A stretch of 10,248 bases of DNA from Planctomycetota bacterium (lineage in GTDB: Bacteria; Planctomycetota; Planctomycetia; Pirellulales; Pirellulaceae): contig JAPLNJ010001071.1 of the NCBI GenBank assembly GCA_026692885.1, forward strand, positions 1-10,248. The letters are read 5' to 3'. The translations under genes were made by a program, and so were the position numbers. Positions 1 to 6,576 of this stretch are shown piece by piece. Position 1 is the stretch's first letter, and each line of letters starts with the position of its first letter. Below the pieces are notes generated by a model. That model did not search any database and had not been told where the DNA came from. It worked only from the letters and a program-made list of their open reading frames with translations.

Positions 1-799
1 CGGTGGTGGTGAACCAGAACATGTCCGGAATGCTGCCGTCGGTTGCCGGCGAGTAGGCGGAAGTCAGCTCATGGTAAGAGGTCAGGTCGGCAGGGTTCCC
101 TTCCCACGCTCCAGGAAGTTCGCCGTCTGACCCGACAAGAATCGAGCCGTCCGGCGTTGTCGCAAGCACAGCGTCAATCCAGCCAGGTGAGTTGTTCGGC
201 AGAGCGACCGAATTCGCACCAGCTTTGCCCACAAAAGCGGTCATGCTGTCAATGCCTGCGAAAATTCCGGTATCGGATACTGTGGTGACGTAGCTTTGAC
301 GGACGCTTTGATCGACAAAACCCAGCGCCGTGGGAACCCCGGCCGTGTCCCACATGGTGGCCTCAGGTTGGTCGTGGCCTAAGCCTGGCGTGGCATTTGG
401 GCTCAGGCTCCACCCATAGAACTCTACTTCTCCGTTTGTCCCAGCCGCTACGCCGCGAAGCTGTCCCGCGCTAATCACGGCGGTGGAGGGGTCCAAGTAA
501 GACACGAGGCTGGGTAAGGTGACGGGAGCGTTGATAACTGGCGCTGCGCCAAGTGTTACCGCCTGATAGGCAGCTTCATCGTTAAGCTGGCCTAAAATGT
601 AAAGCGTGCTGCCGATAGACTCAGTTTCGCTTACACTCGTCAGCGTGGGGACGCTCGAGGCGGTGGGTGTTATATGCACCCCTTGAATCAGCTCGGTTAT
701 CGGGACGGCCGAAAGCAAGCTCCTGGTCTCCAGGCTTTCCACCAGTAGCCGGCGCTGGGGTGGCGGGCGTCGCCTCTTCTTTTTGGGCTTCCAGGACAT
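1..799 (-). CDS. LEPR-xLL-type planctomycete surface/secreted protein, partial (C-terminus outside window)
   Basis: The minus strand is open for 266 codons from an ATG at 799-797 to the window edge without a stop; an in-frame TGA lies about 40 bases upstream and no other ATG intervenes, so this start is the first possible one. No strong Shine-Dalgarno sequence is visible, only GAGAAA. The N-terminus is very basic and proline-rich (MSWKPKKKRRRPPPQRR), followed at residues 23-31 by LETRSLLSA. This closely matches the LEPR-xLL motif that marks the N-terminus of many large planctomycete extracellular proteins. The remainder (about 40-266) is rich in Ser, Thr, Gly, Ala and Val with short strand-like stretches such as ATMWDTAGVPTALG and DGSILVGSDGELPGAW. 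These resemble HAF-type extracellular beta-propeller repeats, but that is a looser match. It is likely an exported beta-rich protein of unknown substrate. It is the only gene I support on the minus strand and is probably the edge of the host backbone rather than part of the gene group to its right. Confidence 0.85.
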   Translation of the reverse strand, partial: MSWKPKKKRRRPPPQRRLLVESLETRSLLSAVPITELIQGVHITPTASSVPTLTSVSETESIGSTLYILGQLNDEAAYQAVTLGAAPVINAPVTLPSLVSYLDPSTAVISAGQLRGVAAGTNGEVEFYGWSLSPNATPGLGHDQPEATMWDTAGVPTALGFVDQSVRQSYVTTVSDTGIFAGIDSMTAFVGKAGANSVALPNNSPGWIDAVLATTPDGSILVGSDGELPGAWEGNPADLTSYHELTSAYSPATDGSIPDMFWFTTT

Positions 800-837
800 G
801 GGTTTCTCGCGATACGTCGTCCGACTGTCTGGTTCTC

Positions 838-867
838 AGCCGCCGCCCAAGGGCAACGCGGGCGGCA
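838..867 (+). repeat. Short relic resembling an internal piece of the DUF932 gene
   Basis: These 30 bases match positions 5918-5947 inside the DUF932 gene with one mismatch. Read in the frame that fits the gene, 826-867 gives SGSQPPPKGNAGGS against SGFEPPPKGNAGGT (DUF932 residues 145-158), so the frame is kept for 14 codons. Similarity stops on both sides, and the relic frame reaches a TAG at about position 907. It lies upstream of the minus-strand LEPR-xLL gene and is not part of a functional gene. The likeliest reading is a remnant of a lost DUF932 paralogue; a chance match in GC-rich sequence is less likely. Confidence 0.5.
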
Positions 868-1211
868 GTTGCCGGAGCCTACCGAAGCCGATGGCTCCAG
901 GCGATTAGGATACCATGAACTCTTCTGGTGAGCGATTGCTGTAACCGCCATCGCTCCCTCGATCCCACGCCACGTCGACAGTCGAGCGTGGTTTTAAGTG
1001 AAATTGCGTGCCGGTCGTTCCATGTTTCGGGCGTTGCCCTACGGGCCGGGCTGCTCCGAGCTCCGCTTCCGCTCGGTCTGCCGGCTGTCAGGCAGCTGGC
1101 AGACCGCTGCGCGCCCTGCACATACCTAACGCGGGATCATCGCGGTGACCGTGAGCGGACGCTCATGCTCGCGGTGGCAGCTCCGCTACCGGTGGTCTCT
1201 CCACGAATTCA
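868..1211. other. Gene-free stretch with one hairpin
   Basis: I see no reading frame with a convincing start, codon pattern or recognisable protein on either strand. The one clear structure is an inverted repeat at 1074-1106: 9-nt arms (1074-1082 and 1098-1106) enclose a smaller stem (gctg/cagc). No T-run follows on either strand, so it is not an obvious terminator. Confidence 0.4.
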
Positions 1212-1241
1212 TGCAACACATCCGTCGGTCGCCGGCATAAC
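1212..1241 (+). promoter_or_regulatory. 30-bp repeated motif, copy 1 (candidate promoter or operator)
   Basis: The motif is TGCAACA, 15 bases, then GGCATAAC. It occurs three times in the window with exactly the same length (also 2555-2584 and 5277-5306), each time on the plus strand upstream of a plus-strand gene. Here the next start codon, of the sigma-like gene, is 228 bases downstream. TGCAACA resembles the AAC-containing -35 boxes of ECF-type promoters and CATAAC could serve as a -10 element, with an 18-base spacer between TGCAAC and CATAAC. About 15 bases after the motif also resemble those after copy 3. A promoter is an inference; an operator or a recombination site would also fit. Confidence 0.45.
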
Positions 1242-1398
1242 TCGTCTGTGATCCGCTTTTTGACATTTGGGCAAGGGTAGAAGGTGCGTCCCGGTACTCG
1301 ACAGGCCTGCGTTTCCAAGCCGTGCCCGCCTGCCGAGAACCGGTGATGCGATTGCTGGTCTCTCGGAAAGGTTCACCCCTTTCGTCTGCCTCGCACGT

Positions 1399-1445
1399 GC
1401 GGGGCGGTACGTGTTTTTCCAACACGACCGCCCTGCCTGGGCGGT
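1399..1445 (+). promoter_or_regulatory. Two mutually exclusive stem-loops in the leader of the sigma-like gene
   Basis: Three copies of a 7-mer alternate: gggcggt (1402-1408), its complement accgccc (1427-1433), and gggcggt again (1439-1445). The middle copy can pair with the left one, extended by an inner stem cgtgtt/aacacg (1410-1415/1421-1426), giving about 16 pairs with one bulge over 1399-1436. Or it can pair with the right one as a 7-bp hairpin with a 5-base loop. The second hairpin ends 11 bases before the ribosome binding site (aggag, 1457-1461). This layout is typical of leaders that switch between two folds; what would trigger a switch is not visible. Confidence 0.5.
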
Positions 1446-1469
1446 CACAGTTCGAAAGGAGATTGTCCG

Positions 1470-2087
1470 ATGATCTGTCTTGCTTCCCGATTGCGACGGC
1501 CGGCACCTGCGTGGCACCACCGTTTTCTCGCCATGCTTCCGGCTATCGAAACCCACGCCCGGCTGGCGTTTCGCCACCTCGATCCTGAGGCCCGCGAGGA
1601 CGCCGTCCAGGAAACTATCGCCAACGCGCTGGTGGCCTTCGTTCGGCTGGTCCAACTCCAGAAAACGGATGTCGCCTATCCGTCGGCATTGGCCCGCTAT
1701 GCGGTGGCCCAAATTCACGACGGCCGCAGAGTGGGGAATCGGCTGAATGTCCGCGACGTGCTCTCGCCGTACGCACAGAAGCAGAAGGGCATCCAAGTCG
1801 AACGAATCGACCGCTTTGATGAGGAAGAAGGCCAGTGGGTCGAAGCCGTCATCGAGGACGACCGTACACCGGTCCCCGACCAGGCTGCGTTCCGATGTGA
1901 CTTTCCGACCTGGCTGGATAGTCTGTCGCGCCGTAATCGGCGCATCGCCCAGGCCCTCTCGGTCGGCCACACGACCAGTGCGGTCGCCAAGCGATTCCGG
2001 GTCTCACCGGGCAGGGTCTCGCAGTTGCGCCGTGAGATGCATCAGTCTTGGCAGGACTTCCACGGCGAATCAATGGCCGGACCCTGA
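1470..2087 (+). CDS. Sigma-70 family / ECF-like sigma factor or sigma-like DNA-binding protein
   Basis: The start is well supported by aggag at 1457-1461, 8 bases before the ATG. The 205-residue protein has two parts expected of an ECF-like sigma factor. Residues about 25-95 resemble sigma region 2: RHLDPEAREDAVQETIANAL recalls the 'AEDLVQETFLRAW' core-binding segment, followed by YPSALARYAVAQIHDGRR. Residues about 152-190 (SRRNRRIAQALSVGHTT, then SAVAKRFRVSPGRVSQLRRE) form a clear region 4-like helix-turn-helix. The middle (100-145) is acidic and less conserved. The weak region 2 means it might instead be a sigma-derived regulator that no longer drives transcription alone. Its own leader carries copy 1 of the 30-bp motif and two competing hairpins, suggesting autoregulation and RNA-level control. 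The target genes are not known; the motif copies suggest the neighbouring small-protein and DUF932 genes. Confidence 0.78.
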   Translation: MICLASRLRRPAPAWHHRFLAMLPAIETHARLAFRHLDPEAREDAVQETIANALVAFVRLVQLQKTDVAYPSALARYAVAQIHDGRRVGNRLNVRDVLSPYAQKQKGIQVERIDRFDEEEGQWVEAVIEDDRTPVPDQAAFRCDFPTWLDSLSRRNRRIAQALSVGHTTSAVAKRFRVSPGRVSQLRREMHQSWQDFHGESMAGP

Positions 2088-2162
2088 GTTCTGACACGCT
2101 CGGAGCAAACTGAACCTTCCCGTCGACTCGGGCATGTCCCCGTGTTCTTTGCGTAAGGTTCC

Positions 2163-2194
2163 ACGAGGCCAGCACATCGCACCGCCGGCCTCGT
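2163..2194 (+). terminator. Possible terminator hairpin after the sigma-like gene
   Basis: An 8-bp perfect stem (2163-2170 with 2187-2194) with a 16-base loop starts 75 bases after the stop codon and is followed by cctttctt. The long loop and interrupted T-run make this a weak candidate. Confidence 0.25.
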
Positions 2195-2554
2195 CCTTTC
2201 TTCGACGACTCCTGGTCGCACAAGGCCAGTTGCGGATGGTGAGCACCTCTTCGCGGATCGGCGCACACCCGGGCCGCATCTTGCGGCACGCTACCGCGGT
2301 ACGCTTCGAGCCCCTCGGAATCGGCACCAACAACGGCAGGGGGAAACTCGAAGTTGGCCAGCTGCAAGCAAGTCCACCCGGACAACGTCAAGAACTGCCG
2401 CGCCGGCAGGCTCCATGCGTCGTCTTGCGCCATCATCCTCGGGGCTTAGAGGCCTCCGGCCCGCGGGGCGAGCCCCGAGGATGACAGCGCCGACGACGGC
2501 AGGATGAAGCAGCCCGAAACCTTGCGCCCGTCGCGAGGCATGCACGGCATGCCA
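2195..2554. other. Gene-free stretch containing an 80-nt inverted repeat
   Basis: No gene is convincing on either strand. The open minus-strand frame at 2436-1849 has an ordinary composition but runs antisense through the last 240 bases of the sigma-like gene and matches nothing I recognise. The main content is the inverted repeat at 2418-2498, listed separately. Confidence 0.4.
2418..2498. repeat. Imperfect inverted repeat with a perfect 14-bp core
   Basis: The inner arms are exact complements over 14 bases (2433-2446 and 2471-2484) around a 24-base GC-rich loop. The pairing continues outward with few mismatches and one indel, including cgtcgtc (2418-2424) against gacgacg (2492-2498), so the whole element can fold into a stem of about 28 positions. 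There is no T-run, so it is not a classical terminator. It could be a REP/MITE-like element or a structured RNA segment. Confidence 0.6.
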
Positions 2555-2584
2555 TGCAACACCGCATCCGTCGACCGGCATAAC
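2555..2584 (+). promoter_or_regulatory. 30-bp repeated motif, copy 2 (candidate promoter or operator)
   Basis: Same TGCAACA-N15-GGCATAAC layout as copies 1 and 3. It lies 84 bases before the start of small protein A. A stretch just upstream (cttgcgc...aggcat) is also partly shared with the bases before copy 3, so the similarity extends beyond the two boxes. Confidence 0.45.
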
Positions 2585-2668
2585 CAACAGTGGGAATACG
2601 GACGCCGCGGCGGGAGACCTTCACTGCGGCGCACTTGATCAACGCATCATTTGCTAACGAGGTGAGAA

Positions 2669-2944
2669 ATGTCAGACCGACCTGTTCAGGAGATACGAAT
2701 CAATCGCGTCCGCGCTTCGATTTGGAGGAATGAGACCGAGAACGGACCCAAGTACAACGTGGTGCTCACCAAGCTCTACAAGGCCGCTGATCGCTGGCAG
2801 GACACCGGGAGTTTTGGGCGGGATGATTTGCCCTTGGTCAGCCAAGTCGCCAATCTGGCCCACGCCTGGATTATCGAGCAGAAGGACACTCCACTGACCC
2901 CAGTTCACGGGTTGGTGCAATCGTTGAAGACGCTCGCGGGGTAG
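2669..2944 (+). CDS. Small conserved protein of unknown function, copy A
   Basis: A 91-residue protein preceded by gaggtg a few bases before the ATG. I do not recognise a named family, but it is clearly real because it has a close paralogue at 6577-6828: 42 of the first 71 aligned residues are identical. Shared blocks are PV-E-R---R-RA-IW-NET-NGP--NV, LYK, then W-D-GSFGRDDLPL, and at the end VA--AH-WI--QK. The pattern suggests a compact alpha/beta fold with a terminal helix; no catalytic motif, signal peptide or membrane segment is visible. Copy A has an extra 20-residue tail (about 72-91) absent from copy B. Copy B follows a DUF932 gene directly, but copy A has none beside it, so this may be an orphaned duplicate. 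Copy 2 of the 30-bp motif is upstream. The composition (basic N-terminal half, conserved aromatics) would be compatible with nucleic-acid binding, but that is a guess. Confidence 0.87.
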   Translation: MSDRPVQEIRINRVRASIWRNETENGPKYNVVLTKLYKAADRWQDTGSFGRDDLPLVSQVANLAHAWIIEQKDTPLTPVHGLVQSLKTLAG

Positions 2945-3043
2945 AGGGGCGTTCGCAATCGGTTCCCGCACCACCGGCAGCTTGCCTTCGTAGGGCATGC
3001 CTGTCGTTTGTCTTTCCCTACCAACTTGGTGTATGGTCGATTC

Positions 3044-3964
3044 ATGGACACCGTCACTCTTCGGAAACCCCCGCAATGGTCTATCGCCAAACGTTGCCTG
3101 CTGTTCCTGGGCCTGGGGGCTGTTCTCACGATAATCCTGCTGCATGCCCTGTCACCCGCGAACACTCGGACGGTGTTGGTTGTCCTGGGAGTCGCCTTAC
3201 TTGCAGGCGTGATTGCGGGTACAGCCGCCCGGTTGGTGCTGGCGGCCGATAGTGATGCTGCCAGACAGATGCCCGTTTCCCCAGCCGGTCACCGGGAAGA
3301 CTGGCCGGAAATGACGGCGGCGTACTATTCGATCAGCGGTTCACTTCGCCGATTGGCCGAACAGAATGACTGCATTCTCCTGGAAGCCGCCATCGGCAGG
3401 CTCGTAGCGATTCAGGAGGAGTTGCGCAGCTTAGCCGATGGCCGGATCGTCTTCACCGCGACGGAGGCTTGGAGGACCGTCTACGATGAAATCCTGCGGA
3501 GTCCCGGTATCGGCTGCTACCGCTCTGTGGCTTGGCTGCGAAACGAGGACTACTGGCGGGACACGCCGGGCCAACGAAGCATGCAGACCAACTACGACCT
3601 GCTCCAGGATGGGGTCGGCATCGAACGAATCCTCATTCTTTGCGACTTTTTCTGGCCGGCGGGCGCCATCCTGCCGGCGTCGGACATCCGCCGCTGGATC
3701 GACGAACAATACAAACGGGGCGTCGTGGTTCGCCTCGTCCGCGAGTCGGAAATCGATGCCGAGTCCACGCTCCTCTGCGATATGGGCATCTACGGAACCA
3801 GGGCCACCGGCACGCTGGAACTTGACCCCCAGTGCCGTACCACCCGATTTACGTTCGATTTCTCCGCGGAGGGAATTCGGCTGGCCGAAGATCGCTGGAA
3901 ACGTCTGTCTCTTTACACAATTTCCTACACCGACCTACTTGATCGCTCGACCCGGAAGTCCTAG
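3044..3964 (+). CDS. Membrane-anchored protein with two TM helices and a C-terminal PLD-like-type domain, function unknown
   Basis: I chose the ATG at 3044 (306 residues); a TTG at 3008 would add 12 residues, and neither has a good ribosome binding site. Two hydrophobic helices are visible at about 18-36 and 43-66, forming a hairpin in the membrane. A linker (67-130) precedes a soluble domain at about 134-300. That domain contains AWRTVYDEIL, YRSVAWLRNEDYW, IERILILCDFFWP, RRWIDEQYKRGVVVRLVRES and RFTFDFSAEGIRLAEDRW. The order of motifs (SV...YW, then IeRI.IL, then a helix, GV.VRLV, FDF, W..L) resembles non-catalytic phospholipase D-like sensor domains. No HKD catalytic motif is present, so enzymatic activity is not supported and the family assignment is tentative. 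The stop codon lies 14 bases before the class V enzyme gene, so the two are probably co-transcribed and may act together. Confidence 0.82.
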   Translation: MDTVTLRKPPQWSIAKRCLLFLGLGAVLTIILLHALSPANTRTVLVVLGVALLAGVIAGTAARLVLAADSDAARQMPVSPAGHREDWPEMTAAYYSISGSLRRLAEQNDCILLEAAIGRLVAIQEELRSLADGRIVFTATEAWRTVYDEILRSPGIGCYRSVAWLRNEDYWRDTPGQRSMQTNYDLLQDGVGIERILILCDFFWPAGAILPASDIRRWIDEQYKRGVVVRLVRESEIDAESTLLCDMGIYGTRATGTLELDPQCRTTRFTFDFSAEGIRLAEDRWKRLSLYTISYTDLLDRSTRKS

Positions 3965-3978
3965 AATCACGTGTACTC

Positions 3979-5202
3979 ATGTTTACATCCCTCTACTTGG
4001 ACACAGCCAGGCTTGGCCGCATGTGCCCGGAGGCTCAGGCGGCTGATCGTGACTTCGCCCGGCTCGCCAGCGAAGAGGGTTGCTCGCTGTACTTCGAGCA
4101 GTTTCTCCGTTGGGGCTACACGGCCCTTCCCCCGCGACTCGGCCGCCGTTACCCGGGCTTGTCTTTCTGGGCCGGGGTTACCGCCTTCAAGAACGACCTC
4201 AAGACCGTGCTGTGCCTCCCGCGACAGCGAAAAGTGCTCGTCGCCAACCGGTCGGCTCAACTGGTCCGCCTAGCGGCCCGACTGCTTTGCGACCGGTGCG
4301 AGAACATCCTGGTCACGGATATGGAATGGCCAGCGTATGTGAAAGCCCTGGCGGCCGAGTGCCAGCGAAAAGGCCGGCTGCTCACCACCGTGCCGATGCG
4401 GGAAGCCGTCCTGCGCGACAGAATCGGCCAGGATGAGGCGATCGACCGACTGTTGGGGTACTACCGCCGCCACGACTGCGATGGCTTGTTCCTGAGCGCC
4501 GTCACGTTCCAGGGCGTCCAGCTACCGATTCGCCGGCTGGTCCAGACGCTCGGGAATCGCGAGAAGCCACGTTTCGTGGTGGTCGACGGAGCCCAGGCCC
4601 TGAACCACATTCCCTTGGGTTTGGGTGAGGAATACTGCGACCTGCTCCTGGCCGGCTGTCACAAGTGGCTGCGGGCGTACCAAACGCTGGGGCTGGCATT
4701 CTGTTGCCGACGGTCTGCCGAGCGGCTCGTCGTGGAGGCTTGCGCCGACATGCGGAGCCGCGGCGAGTTGGACGATCCGCTCCTGGCCTTCACGAACCAG
4801 CTCGAAGGCGAGGCCACCGACTCCTATTCGGAAACGGTCAATCTGACCCCCATGTTCACTGCCGCCGCTGCGGTACGGCGTATGCTGGGATCGCCGCACG
4901 CCAAACGCCACGAATTGCTGGCCCAGGTGGCCAACGCGGATCGCCTGGCGGATGCAGCTCCCCAAGCCGGCTGGACAGCGGCTCGCCCGACACTGCCCAT
5001 GCAGTCCGGCATTCTGCTGCTTGAACCGCGCCGACAGGACACGCGAACCGCCCCGCCGGACGTGCTCCGCGCGAGATTCTCGGCAGCCGGCCTCGCCCTG
5101 ACCGTCTACGACGGCGGGACCATCCGCGCCTCGTTGCCAGACCGCCCGTTCGACGGCGCCGACCTGAGTCACCTCCAGGCCGCCCTCTCCCGCTGCGCTT
5201 AG
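3979..5202 (+). CDS. Class V aminotransferase / cysteine desulfurase-like PLP enzyme
   Basis: The 407-residue protein has the layout of fold-type I, class V PLP enzymes. Visible landmarks are the N-terminal SLYLDTARLGRMCPEAQ, a middle segment with DMEWPAY (about 115-120), LSAVTFQGVQLPIRRL, then FVVVDGAQALNHIPLG with Asp203 and Gln206, and AGCHKWLRAYQTLG with the predicted PLP-binding Lys229. The C-terminal domain includes LEPRRQD and DGGTIRASLPDRPFDGADLSHL. The length is normal for the class. Members carry out desulfuration, transamination or lyase reactions; the substrate cannot be told from sequence, and the lack of a recognisable catalytic-cysteine loop argues against naming it IscS/SufS. 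It starts 14 bases after the two-TM protein gene and ends before a strong terminator-like hairpin at 5340. Pairing with a membrane protein bearing a sensor-like domain is unusual. Confidence 0.85.
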   Translation: MFTSLYLDTARLGRMCPEAQAADRDFARLASEEGCSLYFEQFLRWGYTALPPRLGRRYPGLSFWAGVTAFKNDLKTVLCLPRQRKVLVANRSAQLVRLAARLLCDRCENILVTDMEWPAYVKALAAECQRKGRLLTTVPMREAVLRDRIGQDEAIDRLLGYYRRHDCDGLFLSAVTFQGVQLPIRRLVQTLGNREKPRFVVVDGAQALNHIPLGLGEEYCDLLLAGCHKWLRAYQTLGLAFCCRRSAERLVVEACADMRSRGELDDPLLAFTNQLEGEATDSYSETVNLTPMFTAAAAVRRMLGSPHAKRHELLAQVANADRLADAAPQAGWTAARPTLPMQSGILLLEPRRQDTRTAPPDVLRARFSAAGLALTVYDGGTIRASLPDRPFDGADLSHLQAALSRCA

Positions 5203-5276
5203 TTCGTTTCCCGTCAGCCCAATCCGCTGTTTTCCCGCCAGCTTGCGCGCCGACAGGCATTTCTTGATCGCCTTCG

Positions 5277-5306
5277 TGCAACATTCTCCGCCGAGGTTGG
5301 CATAAC
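5277..5306 (+). promoter_or_regulatory. 30-bp repeated motif, copy 3 (candidate promoter or operator)
   Basis: Same two boxes and same 15-base interval as copies 1 and 2. It lies 74 bases after the end of the class V enzyme gene and 169 bases before the DUF932 start. The bases after it (gtctttgattctttt) resemble those after copy 1. If it is a promoter, its transcript would run straight into the hairpin at 5340-5373. Confidence 0.45.
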
Positions 5307-5339
5307 GTCTTTGATTCTTTTGCTCGTTCTCCAAACCCT

Positions 5340-5373
5340 GGACTGGGAAGAAGACATCTTCCCGGTCCTTTTT
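5340..5373 (+). terminator. Rho-independent terminator (end of upstream operon and/or leader attenuator)
   Basis: A 12-bp stem (5340-5351 with 5357-5368, one G-U pair) with a 5-base loop is directly followed by five T residues (5369-5373). This is a textbook intrinsic terminator. It lies 137 bases after the class V enzyme gene and 102 bases before the DUF932 gene, so it can end the first transcript, attenuate the second, or both. Confidence 0.75.
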
Positions 5374-5403
5374 CGTGGGCCTAAACCCAGGATTGAGGAC
5401 CGG
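5362..5403 (+). promoter_or_regulatory. Alternative (antiterminator-like) stem competing with the terminator
   Basis: The descending arm of the terminator contains ccggtcc (5362-5368), which is an exact complement of ggaccgg at 5397-5403. A smaller stem (tggg/ccca) can form within the intervening loop. Forming this stem would remove half of the terminator stem. The a/b/a arrangement is the same as in the sigma-like gene's leader at 1399-1445. Confidence 0.4.
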
Positions 5404-5475
5404 TGGTGCAACGCAAGGTTCTTGAAGTGGTTTTCTGAAGTTGTGTCGTCTCGTCTTGATAGAAAGGAGTGAAGT

Positions 5476-6504
5476 ATGTCAAACCTCACTCGGGCAAGCC
5501 GCGAACTCTTTCGCCGAACGCCCGATGAGACTTACTCGTCGCTGGAGGCGTTACTCAACCGCTGCCACCAGCAACGGGAAAAGTCGGAGGATCATTGGAT
5601 CTCGCCTGCAGGGCTGTGGACCCGGCCGATGGGGTCGGACCGTCTGCAGCTCACGGCCGGTGAGGACAAGGTCTTCACGCTAAACGATTGGAGCTTCGGC
5701 CAGCTTTGTCGGCTGGCGGGAGTCACCAAGGAGACCGTCAACCGGCTCACGCCGGACACGGCCTCGCGGGTGCTGGGCGAAACGTTGCCGCGAGGCAACA
5801 AGCCGCTGCAGATCTACGCCCAGGAGGACCGCGCCCGTTCCATCCACGGCGCCAGTTATACCCGGCTGTACGACGCCGAGTTGCTGGACATCGTGCTGGA
5901 GTGCGCGTCGGGGTTCGAGCCGCCGCCCAAGGGTAACGCGGGCGGCACTGGCCTGTATGTGGGCGAGCAGGACATGTTCGTGTTCCTGATCGACCCGTCA
6001 GGCTGGACCGAAATCGGTGGCGAGACCTTCGCGCCGGGCTTCTTCCTCTGGAATTCGGAGGTCGGTCGGCGCTCGCTGGGCGTGGAGACGTTTTGGTTCC
6101 AGGCAGTGTGCCAGAACCACATCGTCTGGGACGCGGTCGAGGTGGTGGAGTTCAGCCGCAAGCACACGGCCAACGTGCGCGACTCGCTGCTGGACATCCG
6201 CCGCATCATCCAGACGTTGGCCGCGAAGCGGGACCAACGCCGGGATGCGTTCGCGAAGGTCATCCAGCGGGCGATGCAGACCAAGCTGGGCAACGACACC
6301 GACGAGGTGACGGCGGCCCTGGTTAAGGCCGGCATCGGGCCCAGTTTGGCCAAGGAAGTCAGCGAATTTGCTGGGGAGCAGGGCCGGTTCACCGTGTTCG
6401 CCATGGTGGACAGGCTGACCAAGCTGGCCCAGCGTCTGAAAAATGCCGGCGAGCGAACGGAGGTGGATCAGCAAGCCGGCAAGTTGTTGGTGTTGGCCGC
6501 GTAG
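5476..6504 (+). CDS. DUF932 domain protein (phage/plasmid-like)
   Basis: The start is well supported by gaaaggag six bases before the ATG. The 342-residue length is normal for DUF932 proteins, which are common in phages, plasmids and integrated elements and have no settled biochemical function. Typical features are VFTLNDWSFGQLCRLAGV (about 66-83), a central SYTRLYDAELLDIVLE (127-142), a Pro/Gly loop PPPKGNAGGTGLY (149-161), then GEQDMFVFLIDP and the block ETFAPGFFLWNSEVGRRSLGVETFWFQAVCQNHIVWD (183-219), whose C-N-H and W are characteristic. The C-terminal third (about 228-335) is helical and charged. There is no signal peptide or membrane segment, so it is cytoplasmic. Small protein B starts 72 bases downstream, probably in the same operon. 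The leader holds motif copy 3 and the terminator/antiterminator pair. Confidence 0.88.
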   Translation: MSNLTRASRELFRRTPDETYSSLEALLNRCHQQREKSEDHWISPAGLWTRPMGSDRLQLTAGEDKVFTLNDWSFGQLCRLAGVTKETVNRLTPDTASRVLGETLPRGNKPLQIYAQEDRARSIHGASYTRLYDAELLDIVLECASGFEPPPKGNAGGTGLYVGEQDMFVFLIDPSGWTEIGGETFAPGFFLWNSEVGRRSLGVETFWFQAVCQNHIVWDAVEVVEFSRKHTANVRDSLLDIRRIIQTLAAKRDQRRDAFAKVIQRAMQTKLGNDTDEVTAALVKAGIGPSLAKEVSEFAGEQGRFTVFAMVDRLTKLAQRLKNAGERTEVDQQAGKLLVLAA

Positions 6505-6576
6505 CTGCAAGCTGCCGGCCGTTTGAAGTACAGAGGTAACATGCATTTCCCTGAACCTATAGTGGAGAACAACCCC

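Noticed and set aside
1212..1241. The 30-bp motif as an integron attC/attI-type site
   Set aside because: GTTATGC on the minus strand resembles an integron core site, but there is no matching inverse core and no attC-like stem at the right distance; all copies precede genes rather than follow them.
1849..2436. 195-codon open frame on the minus strand
   Set aside because: It runs antisense through the end of the well-supported sigma-like gene, has no ribosome binding site and no recognisable protein pattern; long antisense frames are common in GC-rich DNA.
4522..5334. 270-codon open frame on the minus strand
   Set aside because: It is antisense to the class V enzyme gene, which has clear family motifs. 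The 44 codons outside the overlap look plausible but start with TTG and contain motif copy 3.
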